Below are positions 23,291 through 41,388 of a DNA stretch of 64,000 nt, in pieces. Position numbers and translations under genes: made by a program. Where the stretch lies: contig NW_026732030.1 in NCBI RefSeq assembly GCF_028476545.1, positions 372,001 through 436,000 of the forward strand. Reading direction: 5' to 3'. This DNA is from Physella acuta (Eukaryota; Mollusca; Gastropoda; Physidae). Below the pieces are notes generated by a model. That model was not told where the DNA came from. It saw nothing but the letters and a program-made list of their open reading frames with translations, and did no database searches. The first letter of the stretch is position 1. Every line of letters begins with the position of its first letter.

Positions 23291-24067
23291 TACATGGTTA
23301 CTGTGCTGTTTACAGACTTCTTGCTCATGTTCACTGTGTTGTATACAGACTTCTTGCTCATGTTCACTATGTTGTATACAGACTTCTTGCACATGGTCAC
23401 TGTGTCATACACAGACTTCTTGCTCATGTTCACTGTGTTGTATACAGACTTCTTGCTCATGTTCACTATGTTGTATACATACTTCTTGCTCATGTTCACT
23501 ATGTTGTATACAGACTTCTTGCACATGGTCACTGTGTCATACACAGACTTCTCTCTCCTGTTCACTGTGTTGTATAGACTTCTTGCACCTGGTCATTGTT
23601 GTATACAGACTTCTTGCACCTGGTCATTGTGTTGCATACAGACTTCTTGCACCTGGTCACTGTGTTGTATACAGACTTCTTGCACCTGTTCACTGTGTTG
23701 TATACAGACTTCTTGCACCTGGTCACTGTGTTGTATACAGACTTCTTGCACCTGTTCACTGTGTTGTATACAGACTTCTTGCACCTGGTCACTGTGTTGT
23801 ATACAGACTTCTTGCACCTGGTCACTGTGTTGTATACAGACTTCTTGCACCTGGTCACTGTGTTGTATACAGACTTCTTGCACCTGGTCACTGTGTTGTA
23901 TACAGACTTCTTGCACCTGGTCACTGTGTTGTATACAGACTTCTTGCACCTGGTCACTGTGTTGTATACAGACTTCTTGCACCTGGTCACTGTGTTGTAT
24001 ACAGACTTCTTGCACCTGGTCACTGTGTTGTATACAGACTTCCTGCATCTTGTCACTGTGTTGTATT
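23291..24067. repeat. 33-bp minisatellite
   Basis: About 23 copies of TTGTATACAGACTTCTTGCA followed by CCTGGTCACTGTG. The first part uses a CTCATGTTCACT variant, the later part the CACCTGGTCACT variant, so the array has two homogenised blocks. The unit length keeps several frames open on both strands; none looks like a protein gene. Confidence 0.94.
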
Positions 24068-24581
24068 GAAACTACACCAGACCACTGTTTATACTGTTGT
24101 ATGTACACAATATGGTAAATCATAATACCAGCCTAAAAACTGAGTTATATTTTTAGCCCTACAGCTGACTGTAAGCAATAACAGCACAAATAAATGTAGT
24201 ACTGTAATTTCAAGAAAAAGTTTCAAGTATTAGAAATCAATTATAAACTCATTTGACACTTTCCATTGCTAGCTAATATAATGCTGTAAACTGTAAATAT
24301 CCAGATTCAGTTCTAGAGTCATCAAAGTGATTAAAAATAAATGAACACAGTGAAAATCAATAAGGTTAACAGTGAAATAATTTGTTTAGTCGCTGTGAAC
24401 TAATCACACTAACCCAGAGGAAGTCAACAAGCAAAATGTTTAGGGAGCTGAGCTGCCATGAAATTTATAATATATTTTTACCATACAGTAAATTGAATGT
24501 TCAGCCACAGTATTAAAGATTTATGGGGCAAAAAACAATTGTATGATACACTGTAAAGATAAAAATTTTGTTATATTTCTT

Positions 24582-24587
24582 TTTATT
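24582..24587 (-). terminator. Likely poly(A) signal of HIGD2A
   Basis: AATAAA on the minus strand, about 470 bases past the HIGD2A stop codon. The first plausible signal; use not proven. Confidence 0.4.
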
Positions 24588-25058
24588 AAAGTATTTACAA
24601 TTATACATAACTCACATTAAATTGTGGCATCTACAAAAAATGCAACCTAATTAGGCTTCAGCTCATGTGCCATTCAAACTAACATACTTGCAATGCATTA
24701 TATTGCAGAGTTTGCATGTTCAAAAATTATACATAAATGCTGTGTAATAAATCACTGCTATGTATTATGTATATATTTTCATATTTTGAAAATGTATGAC
24801 CATAATTAGTTTTATCTTCACATAAAGCTGCATAACAGAAAAGTATAAGTGTTATGTAAATTTCATTTCAACTTCTTTAATACTAGTGTAGTGATAGGTA
24901 AGCATAAAATATTTACTTTGTAATAAAAATTGTGTTGGGTATAAAGTCATTTAACTGTCGAATGACCTTTGCTGTTATATATCATCCATAAGATTAACAA
25001 GTGAAGTCAAAACTATTGAAGCACAGATTGGGAACTTTAAACAGTCTTCCCAAGTTTA

Positions 25059-28000
25059 TCACAATCCTCTCTCAGCTTTTGATTTCAAGTACACTCCGCC
25101 CAACAGGGCTAAGATAGCAAAGGCTTGTCCTCCAACACGTAACCTCATCATGAGTTGAGCCTTGCGGTTGTCTCCTGTTTTCAGAGTTGACAGCCCAATG
25201 CACAGCACAACACTTGTAAAGATGACTCCTGTAAAATTTAAATAATATTCTTATTATGCAAATGTAAGAAAAGCTAATAATTAGGTAGATTTGTCTTCAC
25301 ATAAAGTAAATTTTATACACAGAGAATATGAATTTCTAAGATCAACCTTAATCCACTTTTGACATTTGTTTTGCACTAATGTCCATTAATGCCATAATTA
25401 TTAATGCAGATAAGGTAAGCCCTAGCAACCAGAAATAGGCTATCATGTATAAAAATAGGAATTGCAAGCTTAAAAGAGGAACATACTAACAGATGCTACT
25501 TTGCTAGCCCAAAAATAAAAAATTAATTAATGTGGATATTCCTTCAGCGAGGGTGTAGGTAGTAGTACGTCCCTGTGTGTATGTGTCGCAATGGTGTGGA
25601 TATGGATTTTCCTTCAGCGTACCGCAAGGCGGGTGGTGTTAGCACAAAACAAACCCTGTGATTCACTTAATCTGAGTCATAATAATTATGAGGCAATCAC
25701 AAACCAGATAAAAATTAAGGAAAGTAGGCCAAACCCTTTCATGAATATTTTTTAATGTAACGGTATAAAATAAAAGCAGTGAATTAAAAATAAATGCTAA
25801 ATGTTTGAAGACATTTTATGAGTCTAACATGACAGCCACACATTGTTCCACTCAACCAAAATGCTTATCGTACATTGCACAGCATTTTTGAAAATTATCA
25901 AATTAAAATGTGAAAAAAAAGACAGGTAGGCTGTTTGGTTCACAACTTCCAGGTATGCCTGTTTATATTATCTCACAGCCTAAATGCTAGAAGTAAATTA
26001 CTAAGATGGCTGTGTGTTTCACTTTCATTTTTACTAATTGGAACTACCAGTTTCAATTTTAGTCTGTCAAAGTTGTTGACCTGTCTCGATCACTTTCTTC
26101 AATGAATTGTTCATTCGATCTTGGTCTACTAGAACTAGCATTATCTTTATAACTAAAAATACACATTGCCACTTTCTTTATCATTTATCAATTCACTAGG
26201 CATGCTGCCCAGCTTCGCTTAGGCTTTCGAAAACATTGAGAATTTGAATGCTTAATTAATTCGCCCATATAAGGCGCCGGTCAGTCGAGGTCAGTTTTGA
26301 CCCCCTCATCGTAGACTTTTCGGCCAACCGGCCCCCGTGTTCTGTCGCCCCAAGGCAAGATCCTGTCAAATTTGAAGCGCCGGGAAGTGCCCTATCGGGC
26401 ACCCGACAACTTAGCTTTATATATTATAGAGATTAGCAAATTGCATAGATAAACAAAGATTTCAATAAAGTAATTAAGGCCTGAAATACTTTAGTATAGG
26501 AATGTATTATTTGAATAGATTCTAGATCTAGGTAGGGTCTACATCTCTAGATCTAGAATCCAAATAGATAAAATAATTTTTTAAAGTTTAGGCCGAGAAA
26601 ATCGTATTGTATACATTTCATAGCGTACATAGCTCTAATTCTAAATCATATTTGAATTAAGTAGTTCATTTTTAAAAATTCTAAGCTCGGAAGATGATGT
26701 CATCAGTTTCGTGCTCTTTTTTTAAGTGTAAACAATATGCGACGTCATTGTTATAAATTATAATGTTAATAGTTAATAGCATTCTTGTCCCAAGTTCAAA
26801 AACTTTTCCGGTTGCATAAATAATACTGTTTCTCTACATTCGAATACGCCTTTAATTTGTATTTTTCTCCTTAAATAACATTGTGGTTTACATTTAAAAC
26901 ATCTAGCATATTATTTTCAACAAAAGTCCGTATAAAGTTCTTCATATATATATCGCTGCCGTTTCTGACGTGATGTCCGGCGAAAATATTTTGCGGACAG
27001 ACAGAGAGAGAGAGAGAGAAGAGCGCACATAGCCTTTTATATATTAGGATAATCTACATCAGACTCTTCATTATAATAATAATGATCAATATCATCATCC
27101 AAATGAGAGAGCCCAGCACCATGACTTATCAAACTTGTTAGAAATTGAAAGCCATTCTAAAACTACGATATCTCTGGCATGGATCAATATTATTGTTATT
27201 AAAATTGCTAGTTATCTCCCCTGGCCTCGTCTAGTCTCGCAGACGTGAGATTTCATTTTTATAGGCTACAGTTCCGTTGCTATTTATCAGTGCCTGAGCA
27301 TGTATTTTGTGGCCGGATACGGCCGTTATGGGATTGAATGGGTTAATGTTATCTATTTTAAAATTACTAGATCTATTAATTAGATTAGAATAGATTTAAT
27401 TAGAATGCATAAAGATAACTCATCCGTTCATCTATGACAGACGTAGCAGAAGTGAGCCTAAAAGCTAAACTTAAACCATAATATTTTTTTATGAAAATAT
27501 AATACAATAAAAAATAGCACTGCTCTCTTAATCTATACTTCACTCCCCAGTCATAATAAATGCTTTTATTATCGAAAGATATTATTCCCAGTCGTATTTA
27601 GCATGAAATGACAGACAACTGGAAATAGCTTTATTGGGGCTATTCACAGCTGTCTGGGAATAGCCCAATGCAGCTATTCCCAACTGGCTGGGAATATGGG
27701 AATAGCCTTGGCCAATCGACATCTTGCAGCAGGGGGAAGGGGGTAAAAAAAATGTGATTTGATCGTCAATTTCATAAACACCTGAAATCATATTGAAATC
27801 AAACTTGGTAATCTATCGTTTTAGGTACGTAAAATCACCCGCGACTAGTTATGTGTAAAACAGGCGAATCCTTAAATTTTAATAATTATTTCACATTTTG
27901 AGGAGGATTTATGTTTTGAAATATACAAAAATTTTTCCTTGCTTCATTTATGTACTTGTTTTAAACAATTGAATTAAAACTTTTCAGTAATAAATGAAGA

Positions 28001-31000
28001 CTAGCGATGTTTCCAACAGATGCAACCATGCTCATTTACTATGGCAGTTATCTTGTTTATTTTTTTTTATTGTAAACTTAAAGCGCGAGATTCAAGGGGA
28101 AGCCACTCCAACTTACAGATGGCCGCTTTTTATGTAGCAAATCCTGCTCACAAACACTGCTGTTTAAAGTTAATTTCTGGCCTATATTGATATATTTAGC
28201 CATTGATTTAGGTTTATTATTCATTTATCTATAATATTTGACACAAATATATCACAATATCGATCTAGTAGGCCTATATACTAGGCGTTTCGTTGCTTAG
28301 ATGGCTGGATTGACCTCTGACCCTGAAACGTCACGCGTCGTTTTCTGACGGTTTTTACGTTTATTTTAGGTGTCCTATCCACGACAAATGAAAAAACTGT
28401 TAATCTCACAAATTCTTATCATTATTTCAACACAAGATGGTAATAAAATGGATAATATGCCTTAGAATGCCAGAAAAAATCGTGAGAATTGTAGTTGTAA
28501 ATAATGAGAGGATTTCTAGTGGAGCACTCTCCGTATAAACTGAACCGTGGCCAAAAATGACAGTATAACGGGGAAAATGGCCCGTATAACAGTAGATTAA
28601 TATATAATTGAGATATTTACCATGTATATTTACAGTATTATTCATTCTCTTTTCCTAAAATCCAATTACCCCGTAAGTAACCATGCCACAATTTCTCTCT
28701 GCTATTTTTAGTAACGTTGCGTCATTGTTATGCTAGTTGCCAGACAGAAACAACTAGTTTTTTGTTTTTTGCGGAATGAACTGTTAAGTCTAGTATTTTA
28801 ATTATAATTAAATTGTAGCATTTGCGGAAAAAGTAAAATTATGGACATTATTATTGTATTAGTAATTTTATTAGTATATTGATTTTTTTCTTCTCTGTGG
28901 GCCGACAGTAGCTGCATTAAATTTAATTCGTGACCGGTGGTTAACCTCGTCAACGCTGCGTGGCCTATTCGTTTATATAATTAGTGATGCTCGTTCAGTG
29001 GCCTTTTTCAGTAGGCCTAATTACGGGCGATTTTTAGACCTAATTGATCGGCCGTTAGCCTTTTTCATTGCTGCGTATTTTAAAAAATGCTCGTTCAGCT
29101 GCCTTTTTTTTTGGCGCTGAATAATCTGTTTACGGGCATTTTAAGCATTTATTTATTTATTTTCTTACGCTAGACGTAGATCTAGTTTAAAAAAAAAAAT
29201 ATTTTTTTATACAGCTGGCTGTCTACCATGCCTGATATGGGAACTTTAAAAAAAATGACCAGAAGTAGGGAAATAGGTCTGTTTTTCAATTCGCTTGAAG
29301 AAGGGGGGGGGGAAGAGAGAGAGAGAAGTGAAGACACCAACCATCTCGTGTACGCGTGTTCATTCTATGACGTGTACTATAGGCCTGCTGAACTCACGGT
29401 GACCCTGGTGGGATTTTTCATCCACAGGATAGTAAACGTAAGCAAGCAATCACGCGAGTGACGATGTTTGGAGATTTTTTTTTTTTTTTAAATTGTATAC
29501 GTCATGTTTTCAAGATGAAAAAAAAATGTAATGTTAAAAAAAAAAAAAAAGACACTAATACCATGCATGAACCTCAGCTGCCACACTGTTGACTCAATAT
29601 AATGTGAATTGAGTGTAAAATGTATTTGTATTTATAAACTATCATAACTATTACTATCATATCATTTTAAGCATATTTATTATTTAAAATTCGAATTTGA
29701 AATAAAAATATGGACGATATTTCGAGTCGTCCCTTTGAATCCCGGACAGATCGTCCCCCCCGGCGTGGCCTCAGCCAACCGGCGGGCTCGTTGCATTGAG
29801 TTAAATATAAACTCAAAACAATAATATAAACAATCTCCTTTTAGGTCGGTCAGGCCACATACCAGGCACGCACAGTGTTGTGTGTCGTGCCTTAACCAAA
29901 ATAAACTATCTCCCTTCATTATCATTAGATATATTGAATTAGTTAATTAATTAATTAATTTGCTAATTTATAAAATTATGTATGATGCTATAGCAGTAGA
30001 TAAGTTACGGTAAGTATAATTTTTTAAACTATTTGTACTATTAAAGAAACACCTTCGTTGTTGAATACCACCCCCTCCCCTTCTTGAACTCAAAGTTAAA
30101 CTTTTAACCCCGTTCGTAGAGACATGCGGTATGTTGTAAGGCGGCGGGTGGGTAGGGTATATACTCATTGAAGAAAAAATCCACCGTGGTGCGTGTTATT
30201 GGCCTTGGGCCTTCGGTGACGTTGTTGGCGTTTGCTGTGAGGGGGAGAGGGGTGTGTTATATCCGTTTAAAAAAAATCGCAACATGGTATTGGCCTATGA
30301 TGACGTCGGCGCAAGCGGGGAGGGGGGGGGGGGGACACTTTTTTTTAAAAAACCAAGAACTAGGCGTTTAAAGGCTGTAATGAAAATCAAGGACTGGTAT
30401 AGCCATGATGTCGAATTTAACCGTTAAATTCGACATCATGGCTGGGTCTATCATACGATTGCTTGGCGATGGGAATCTTGCCAAGCTCAGTTTATATTTA
30501 CAGTGAACTATTGGGATGCTGTCATACACAAAGTAACAGCTACCGAATGTAGCACTTAAAACATCGAGTGCATCCCGCTCATTATAAATTTGAAATACAA
30601 GTTATGGATTGCCCAAAAACTTGAAGGACTATCAGAATATATGCATTGTATTATAACATTAATCATTACGATATAACTAAAATGTGTATCCAAATATTTT
30701 TAGGCTAACAGAATCTGCATTTAAATAAACAAGACCTATTAGGCTACTTTTGCATGGTAGCACAACTACATTTTTAGATTTCATAATGAGTAGCCTAGTC
30801 GTGCATTAAAGGGCTGTACTCAATAAAAATGAAAAAAATGAAATGCCGGCTTCAAGCTATGATTTCCCCGTATTCTTCTACTAGAAATATAGCTCCGTTG
30901 TTCTAATGACCTCACCCTCCTCCTCTCACCTAGTTCAATTTAAAGTTACACTTTCAACCCCGTTAGGATGCGTGAGCTACTGATGACCTAACTATTGAAA

Positions 31001-32346
31001 AAAAAAACTATTCTGGCGTTAAATTGCCCTCCCCTACTCGCAGCACTTTGGGGCCATACACATCAGGAAGGTCTAGGTCGGTGTTGTATCTCGTGCAAAT
31101 TTACTCACAACACGACTACACACTATGGTTGTATCCAGGACTAAAGCTGCGACACTCGCATAGAGTTGGATTTATTCGTTAGATCATTGTGCTTCAAATT
31201 CTGTTTCAATATTGGATTAGATGGATATAATGTTGGAATTCAGTTAGTTTGTTATATTATATTTATCTAAATGTCGTGTACCATCAGAAACTAAATTGGT
31301 TGACAAGACACATGTGTAGGCTAAAGAATGACCTCTAGATCGAGCCAAAGATGGCTGGTTAAGGTTGACATACTGTGGTTTTCAAATTTCATGGTGATGC
31401 TTTTCTAAAGGATTTTATTTTGTGCTTTCTTTGGGATTTCTACACGTAGAAAAAAATGGCCTTTTCGGCCCTTTTTAGCTCCAAAAACGCGTCGCGTGAC
31501 GTCACCGTGACGTCAGCCGCCAACCAAAACGCGGAGAAAGCGCGCGTTTGATTGGTTGGCGGCTGACACTATGAAATTCTCTAAGGACGATTCGAATGGT
31601 ATACCAAAAATATTTATTATGGTCATTTGATTTATGCAGGTGTTCATTATTTCATAAAATGGTATGAATAACATGTAGAGTAGAATTTAATAAATAATAA
31701 AATAACTAGATCTAGTTTTATTATCAACCAGTTGCTTTTTGTTATTTTCCGGTGAGTAAATAACCTAAGCTGACGCAATTACCATGGTGGGAATGAACAG
31801 CTCGTGTACACAAGTCCACGACGTAATGTTATGCCAGTCGAGGCGCAAGAATGCTGTTTCGTCATTCATTTTCCATTCTAAGATAATTTTTAAATTCTCT
31901 CTTTTCTCGTCAACCGAGTAAGCTAGATAAGATATTTAAATGTGGTGTCAAATGTTCTCTTTAAACTTTAAGGGGTAAGGAAGTTAATGGTGTATTTAAA
32001 ATAACAGGATATTTTATTTTTAAAAATCCATAATTCAACCTACTATATACTTCTATTAAAATCTTGACAATGCTGTAACTTTTTCGTACATTACTAGCTG
32101 CGGGCGATTTTACTTTCCGTACCGATAAATTAGTAAAATTAAATTTTAAAAAATTAAATTAGGCCTACCGAAGATAGATCTAGAAATCTAATTACCAATT
32201 GGAACAAATGGATTCTCTTTCGTTTTAGCAATTAGTTTTTCTTTTAGCCCCTGTTGTACATAAAAAGGCTCTGGTGGAGGCAAGTACTCTAGTCTATCTG
32301 CCTTAATAACAGGATCCACAACAAACTCGTCCTTGGAGGCTGCCAT
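25059..32346 (-). CDS. HIGD2A: HIG1 domain family member 2A, mitochondrial
   Basis: Small inner-membrane protein that, in its family, supports assembly of cytochrome c oxidase (Cox3 module) and respiratory supercomplexes. Two exons: 32196-32346 and 25059-25228, split by a ~7 kb GT-AG intron in phase 1. The joined protein is 106 residues, the length I recall for human HIGD2A. Exon 1 gives MAASKDEFVVDP and then YVQQGLKEKLIAKTKENPFV, matching the conserved FKEKFVRKTRENPVVPIG block. Exon 2 gives a first membrane helix (VIFTSVVLCIGLSTL), the family motif QLMMRLRVGGQ (Q-x3-R-x-R-x3-Q) and a second helix (AFAILALLGGVYL), ending KSKAERGL. The intron holds a repeat-derived block, a 43-bp palindrome and a CRE pair. 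The unknown gene at 33617 is divergently oriented, about 1.2 kb away. Confidence 0.95.
25515..27050. repeat. Interspersed-repeat-derived block in the HIGD2A intron
   Basis: Two copies of GGATAT..TTCCTTCAGCG lie near 25530 and 25600. Later, GC-rich segments (GGCGCCGGTCAGTCGAGGTC near 26275; CGGGAAGTGCCCTATCGGGC near 26383) end in TTTATATATTATAGAGATT, and a second AGCCTTTTATATATTAGGAT follows near 27030. The paired TTTATATATTA endings and a GA run before the second suggest the 3' ends of old retroposons. Family not recognised. Confidence 0.35.
27580..27705. repeat. Cluster of GGGAATAGC / GCTATTCCC words
   Basis: TATTCCCAG, GGGAATAGC and AGCTATTCCCA occur several times in both orientations within about 120 bases, so the strand can fold on itself in several ways. 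No gene seen. Confidence 0.5.
28300..31440. other. Inner part of the HIGD2A intron, no gene seen
   Basis: Mixed sequence with GC-richer islands (around 28920-29060, 29740-29800 and 30180-30330), A and T runs and TTTTGGCGCTGAA-type decayed repeats. Short open frames at 29228-29461 and 30168-30371 are rich in low-complexity G and A runs and have no supporting splice or homology signal. The palindrome at 30401 is listed separately. Confidence 0.5.
30401..30443. repeat. Perfect 21-bp inverted repeat with a one-base centre
   Basis: Bases 30401-30421 (starting AGCCATGATGTCG) are the exact reverse complement of 30423-30443, with a single C between them. A perfect 43-base palindrome of mixed composition is not expected by chance. 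It lies in the HIGD2A intron; any transcript would contain a 21-bp duplex with no real loop. Confidence 0.95.
31497..31567. promoter_or_regulatory. Two CRE palindromes next to a 16-bp stem
   Basis: TGACGTCA occurs at 31497-31504 and at 31508-31515, 11 bases apart, or about one helix turn. TGACGTCA is the consensus site of CREB/ATF proteins. Directly after, GTCAGCCGCCAACCAA (31512-31527) pairs perfectly with 31552-31567. The region is GC-rich with several CpG. It lies 630 bases inside the HIGD2A intron from exon 1. Regulatory use is inference; it could instead be an old mobile-element end. Confidence 0.5.
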
Positions 32347-33588
32347 CTTTGTTGATGTTTTATATAATACAGATCTAAATTAAGCTAGTTTACTTTTAAT
32401 GAATTGAGTTTCGAACTTTTTCATTTGTAGTGACTAAACGCTTACATTTAGTCAATGTAAAAATAGAAATAATTATTTTAAAAAGGATATTTTAATACTC
32501 TCTTTCTGTGCTGTGTCAATACGAATTAGCATGACGTGTTTTTTTTTTCTTTTTACAAAATCAGAAAATTAGGCTAGAGATAGATAAACAGGAACTCTTT
32601 TTGTAAAAAGAATCTTTTTATCCTTTAAACTATTGCTAAGCAACATGTCAACTACAGCCCTACGTCTCACACAGTAGTAAACGGTTGGTTACTTTAAAAT
32701 AAATCCTTAAAGATCTACTTGTTATTAAAGTTCTTTTTATTGTTATTGATATTTTATAAAAGCAAAGAATGAGCAATAATGAAATGCCGCCCTTACAATA
32801 AAATTAATATTAGTGTATCAAGATGCCTAATCATAAAATAATAAAAATAGGCCTAGGCCTATGCCTAATTAATAATAAATTAATTTTTTATATTTAAAAA
32901 ATAAATATTATTTATTTTTAGTTTTAGCCTTAGGCCTATTTACTATTGAATTTGGTTTATAATATCTAGGCTCTCAAACAGTAGGCCTATTCCCACAAAC
33001 TTCCCAGTAATTGTGAGTATTATCATAAGCCTACTTCAGTTAATATAAACTGGGAGACTATATTTTGATTATTTCATAGAAATTTATAATATAAAAGGTA
33101 AAATGCATCAAATACATTTTACTCTCCAATTCATTTGGGTGTATAAGCATTCTAGGAAATAGTGAATTTCTAGTTTAAGTATAAGTATACTTGAATAAGT
33201 CCAAATACAGCTGGAATTTTAAACTATTTCATCGCCTCTTCAAGATTCCAATTCCAACCCATCTTAATGCCATTACAGTACAGACTTAATTCATTTTTAA
33301 AGCAGAAAAAAAAAACTTTTAGCAATCCTTCCATCTGTAAAAAAAACATTTTTAATTGACCAATTAGCAACCTTGTAAGCAAACTGTAAGATTCAGTTCA
33401 TATTTCTTGTGGTCCAGTCATGTTACCTACTAAAGCATGCATGTCTATTCTAGTGTATTATTGTTTTGTTGTCACATGTTTCACCAGATGTTCCCAGGGC
33501 ATCTTCACTATACTCACTATGCAATACTTCAAATTTGCATTTTTACTGGTGAAAAATGATTGTTCAATTTTATTTTTCATATTTACAG
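32347..33588. promoter_or_regulatory. Shared upstream region of HIGD2A and the gene at 33617
   Basis: The minus-strand HIGD2A start (32346) and the plus-strand gene (coding from 33617) face away from each other across about 1.25 kb. The interval is AT-rich with TAGGCCTA words and no further exon that I can support. A bidirectional promoter is inferred from layout only. Confidence 0.35.
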
Positions 33589-33616
33589 GGTGGGGTGAAA
33601 CAATCAAAAAGAAACC

Positions 33617-34865
33617 ATGTCTGATAGGTTTCTCAGCTCAAGTAAAGGACCAGCATTCTGTAAATATGCTACAAGTAAAGGCCAAAATCTTTTTGAGCGT
33701 GGGTACTGGAACCCCATGCCGGTTAACTCTTACCTAAGTGGTGATGGGATGTCTCACTGCTATCGTGGTCCAGCATATTATGTTCCCTCTGAAAGAGCAT
33801 GGATAGATTATAAAGACTACAGATCACTTCCGCCATTGACACGTCGTGATGCAATACACATGGATAGTGAAGATAAATACAGAGAGTTTCAGAGGAAAAG
33901 AGATAGTAGACCAAACCCAGCAGGTAACTTTATATCCAGATAATATTTAAATTTCCAAAATGAAAGTTATCCTATCTAACAGATACTTTAGTTGATTTAA
34001 ACTTTTGTAAAGGATCATCCATTTATGACATCTACTTAGAAGGGGAGGTGGGGAATTAGATAAGTCAACTTTAATTTACAATTAAGATTGGGGAGGGAGT
34101 TAGAAACATGTGGACAATCACTTGGTGAATTTAATATCCAAGTGCGCTTGTTGGCTACAGCAACAAACACAAAACATTTAACCTGCATACTAAATGAATA
34201 AATTTAAACAGCACTGAAAATACAAATCAGCAGGAAATGAAATCATTGTCTAGATTTATAAAATTAGTACTTTTTAGACTCCACTTTAAATATATACTAA
34301 TAGATTATACAGAATAGAACATCTGGCAAAAAATGTTAATATCTAAATTCCAGGTTTTATAGATGTCTTAAATGGCAGATCACTAAAACTGAATCATCAT
34401 AGCATATAGAGTTTAAATAATAACACATTTTTATATTAAAATCATTTTAAAATTGAGTTAGAATTATTTTAAAAGTTGTAGAAGCAGCCAAGGTTAAGTA
34501 ATTTGTTTAAATAACTTAATATGAACAATGAAACGATTTAATGTATAATTTAAATATTTGTAAAACAGTTCAAATCTGGCTCTCTATATTTGGAATAAAT
34601 ACTATTTGTTATTTCAGGAATATCTATGTCTGGTTATCCAATGAACTTTACTGGAGTTCCTTATCCCCAACTTATCCCCTTCCACACTGATGCATGGAGA
34701 AGACGTTGGGATGGACCAGGCAATTTTGTTCCACCTGTTGATAAGTGGGTTCATGAAAACCCTGGCTCCTTGTACCAAGCATACAAGTTCTATAATGAAG
34801 AAGATTATGACAAATTTCGTCACCTGAATGAAGCACCAACATACCGCCAAAAAGTTGTGCGGTAA
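33617..34865 (+). CDS. Unrecognised small protein, 184 residues, two exons
   Basis: Exons 33617-33923 and 34618-34865 join in phase 1 with GT-AG borders (GCAG|GTAACT, TTTCAG|GA). An acceptor TTTACAG before 33589 indicates an upstream untranslated exon. The start MSDRFLSSSKGPAFC sits in context AAACCATGT. The protein is basic and rich in aromatic residues, proline and glycine: YWNPMPVNSY, CYRGPAYYVPSERAW, DYRSLPPLTRRDA, GVPYPQLIPFHTDAWRRRW, GNFVPPVDKWVHENPGSLY, QAYKFYNEEDYDKFRHLNEA. There is no signal peptide or membrane helix. Uniform codon quality across both exons argues for a real gene. The short length and repeated Tyr/Trp/Pro blocks recall microtubule inner proteins of sperm or cilia (for example the SPMIP group), but that is a weak inference. 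Confidence 0.85.
34010..34100. mobile_element. Remnant of a MITE with CCATTTATGAC ends
   Basis: GATCATCCATTTATGACATC followed by GGGGAGGTGGGG resembles the end of the element at 39979-40380. Only one end is recognisable; it lies in the intron of the gene at 33617. Confidence 0.45.
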
Positions 34866-35084
34866 CTGATTTAAGTCATGTTACTTAAAATAATAATTGT
34901 TTCTACATGTCTATAAAATACCATCATCTTGAAATGTTTCTTTTAAAATATGTAGATCAATTTTTAAAAATGGAATTTTCTGTGTTATTTTTTGAAAATG
35001 TAACACAGCTTGCTATTCCACTGAATGAACAGTTTACAAATTTAATTTCAAATTTATCAGTATTACACTTTTAATTATATATGC

Positions 35085-35887
35085 TTATTTATATATATAT
35101 ATATATATATAAATATATGTATATTTTTTCAAATATGCTTAGGCCTAAGTATTATTTTTTTTGTTACGAACAAAAATATGTAAAACTACATCCAGTAAAT
35201 CAATTTGGTAGCTATAGTTAAATTGAAGTTTTTCTTATATTTATATCTCTTCAAAATGTAACTTCCTAGTACTTTTCAAACTTCTGTAATATCAGCATTT
35301 TAATTAAGTGTGATTAACAACAAAACATGTTATTTTAGAATATACAGCTTATTTATTTTCAAGTAAACAAGGTGCAGTTACATAAGAACAGATTTATATA
35401 GATTAATTAGTAATTAGTGAACACAATTTTAGAATAATTTTTATCTATTGTTCTATGCATTATAAACTTTCAGTTGCAATTTTTAATTGGATGTGTGAAT
35501 ACATATTAAAAAATTTCATAGATTTTATTTTAGTAAATAAATTCACTTTTGACCAGACTTAAAATAAAAACCCAACCCAAAACTTTTACAAAATTCACAA
35601 ATAAAAAGAAAACCCTTTTAAAAAATTTCTGTTTCTTCATTGTTTTTGTTACTGATATTGTAATGCAGGATCTCTTACATTTAAAAGCTATCAAACAAAT
35701 AATACTAATTTGGAAGGGATGTCTCACAAGTAAGAATTTTCAATAATTTTCCAAAAACAATACTTAGTAACCAAAATACTTTTGTTATTTATTCTCATTG
35801 TATATTATAGCTTTTTACGCTAAAACTAACTACCTAAATTTTAGTATTCCAGAAATAACTATAAACACATTATGAGTATACTATAAT

Positions 35888-35945
<58 letters not shown>
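35085..35945. repeat. Two TA microsatellites in a gene-free stretch
   Basis: TA runs at about 35089-35111 and 35891-35945. The rest of 34866-36229 is AT-rich 3' flank between the convergent gene ends, and no further gene is seen. AATAAA at 35536-35541 could end the transcript of the gene at 33617. Confidence 0.8.
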
Positions 35946-35949
<4 letters not shown>

Positions 35950-36229
35950 CATATAAATTAATTTACTTTTTTCAAGACAAATTTTTAAAAAGTGGGTTTT
36001 TTGTTTTGCTAGAAGAATTCCATCTGTAAAATGGTCTCTATTTCCCTAGTATATTAATATAAACTATTACACAAAGAGAGTATTATCCATTTCTTAGATT
36101 AAAGCAACTATGCCATTTTAGTTGCGTTTAACATTTATGAAGCAAATATTCAGAGACCATCAACAGTAATCCTAACATTGACAAAAAGAAATATTAAATG
36201 TTTTTATATATTTGTTTTATAAAAGCTCT

Positions 36230-41388
<5,159 letters not shown>

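Noticed and set aside
23252-24118. Cys/Thr/Leu-rich 288-codon frame and its counterparts
   Set aside because: Open because the 33-bp unit has no stop; it also runs out of a hAT-type element.
29228-29461. 77-codon plus frame with a G run
   Set aside because: Low-complexity content, no splice support, in the HIGD2A intron.
33420-33737. Plus-strand 105-codon frame overlapping the gene at 33617
   Set aside because: Out of frame with the real exon and includes its upstream intron and acceptor.
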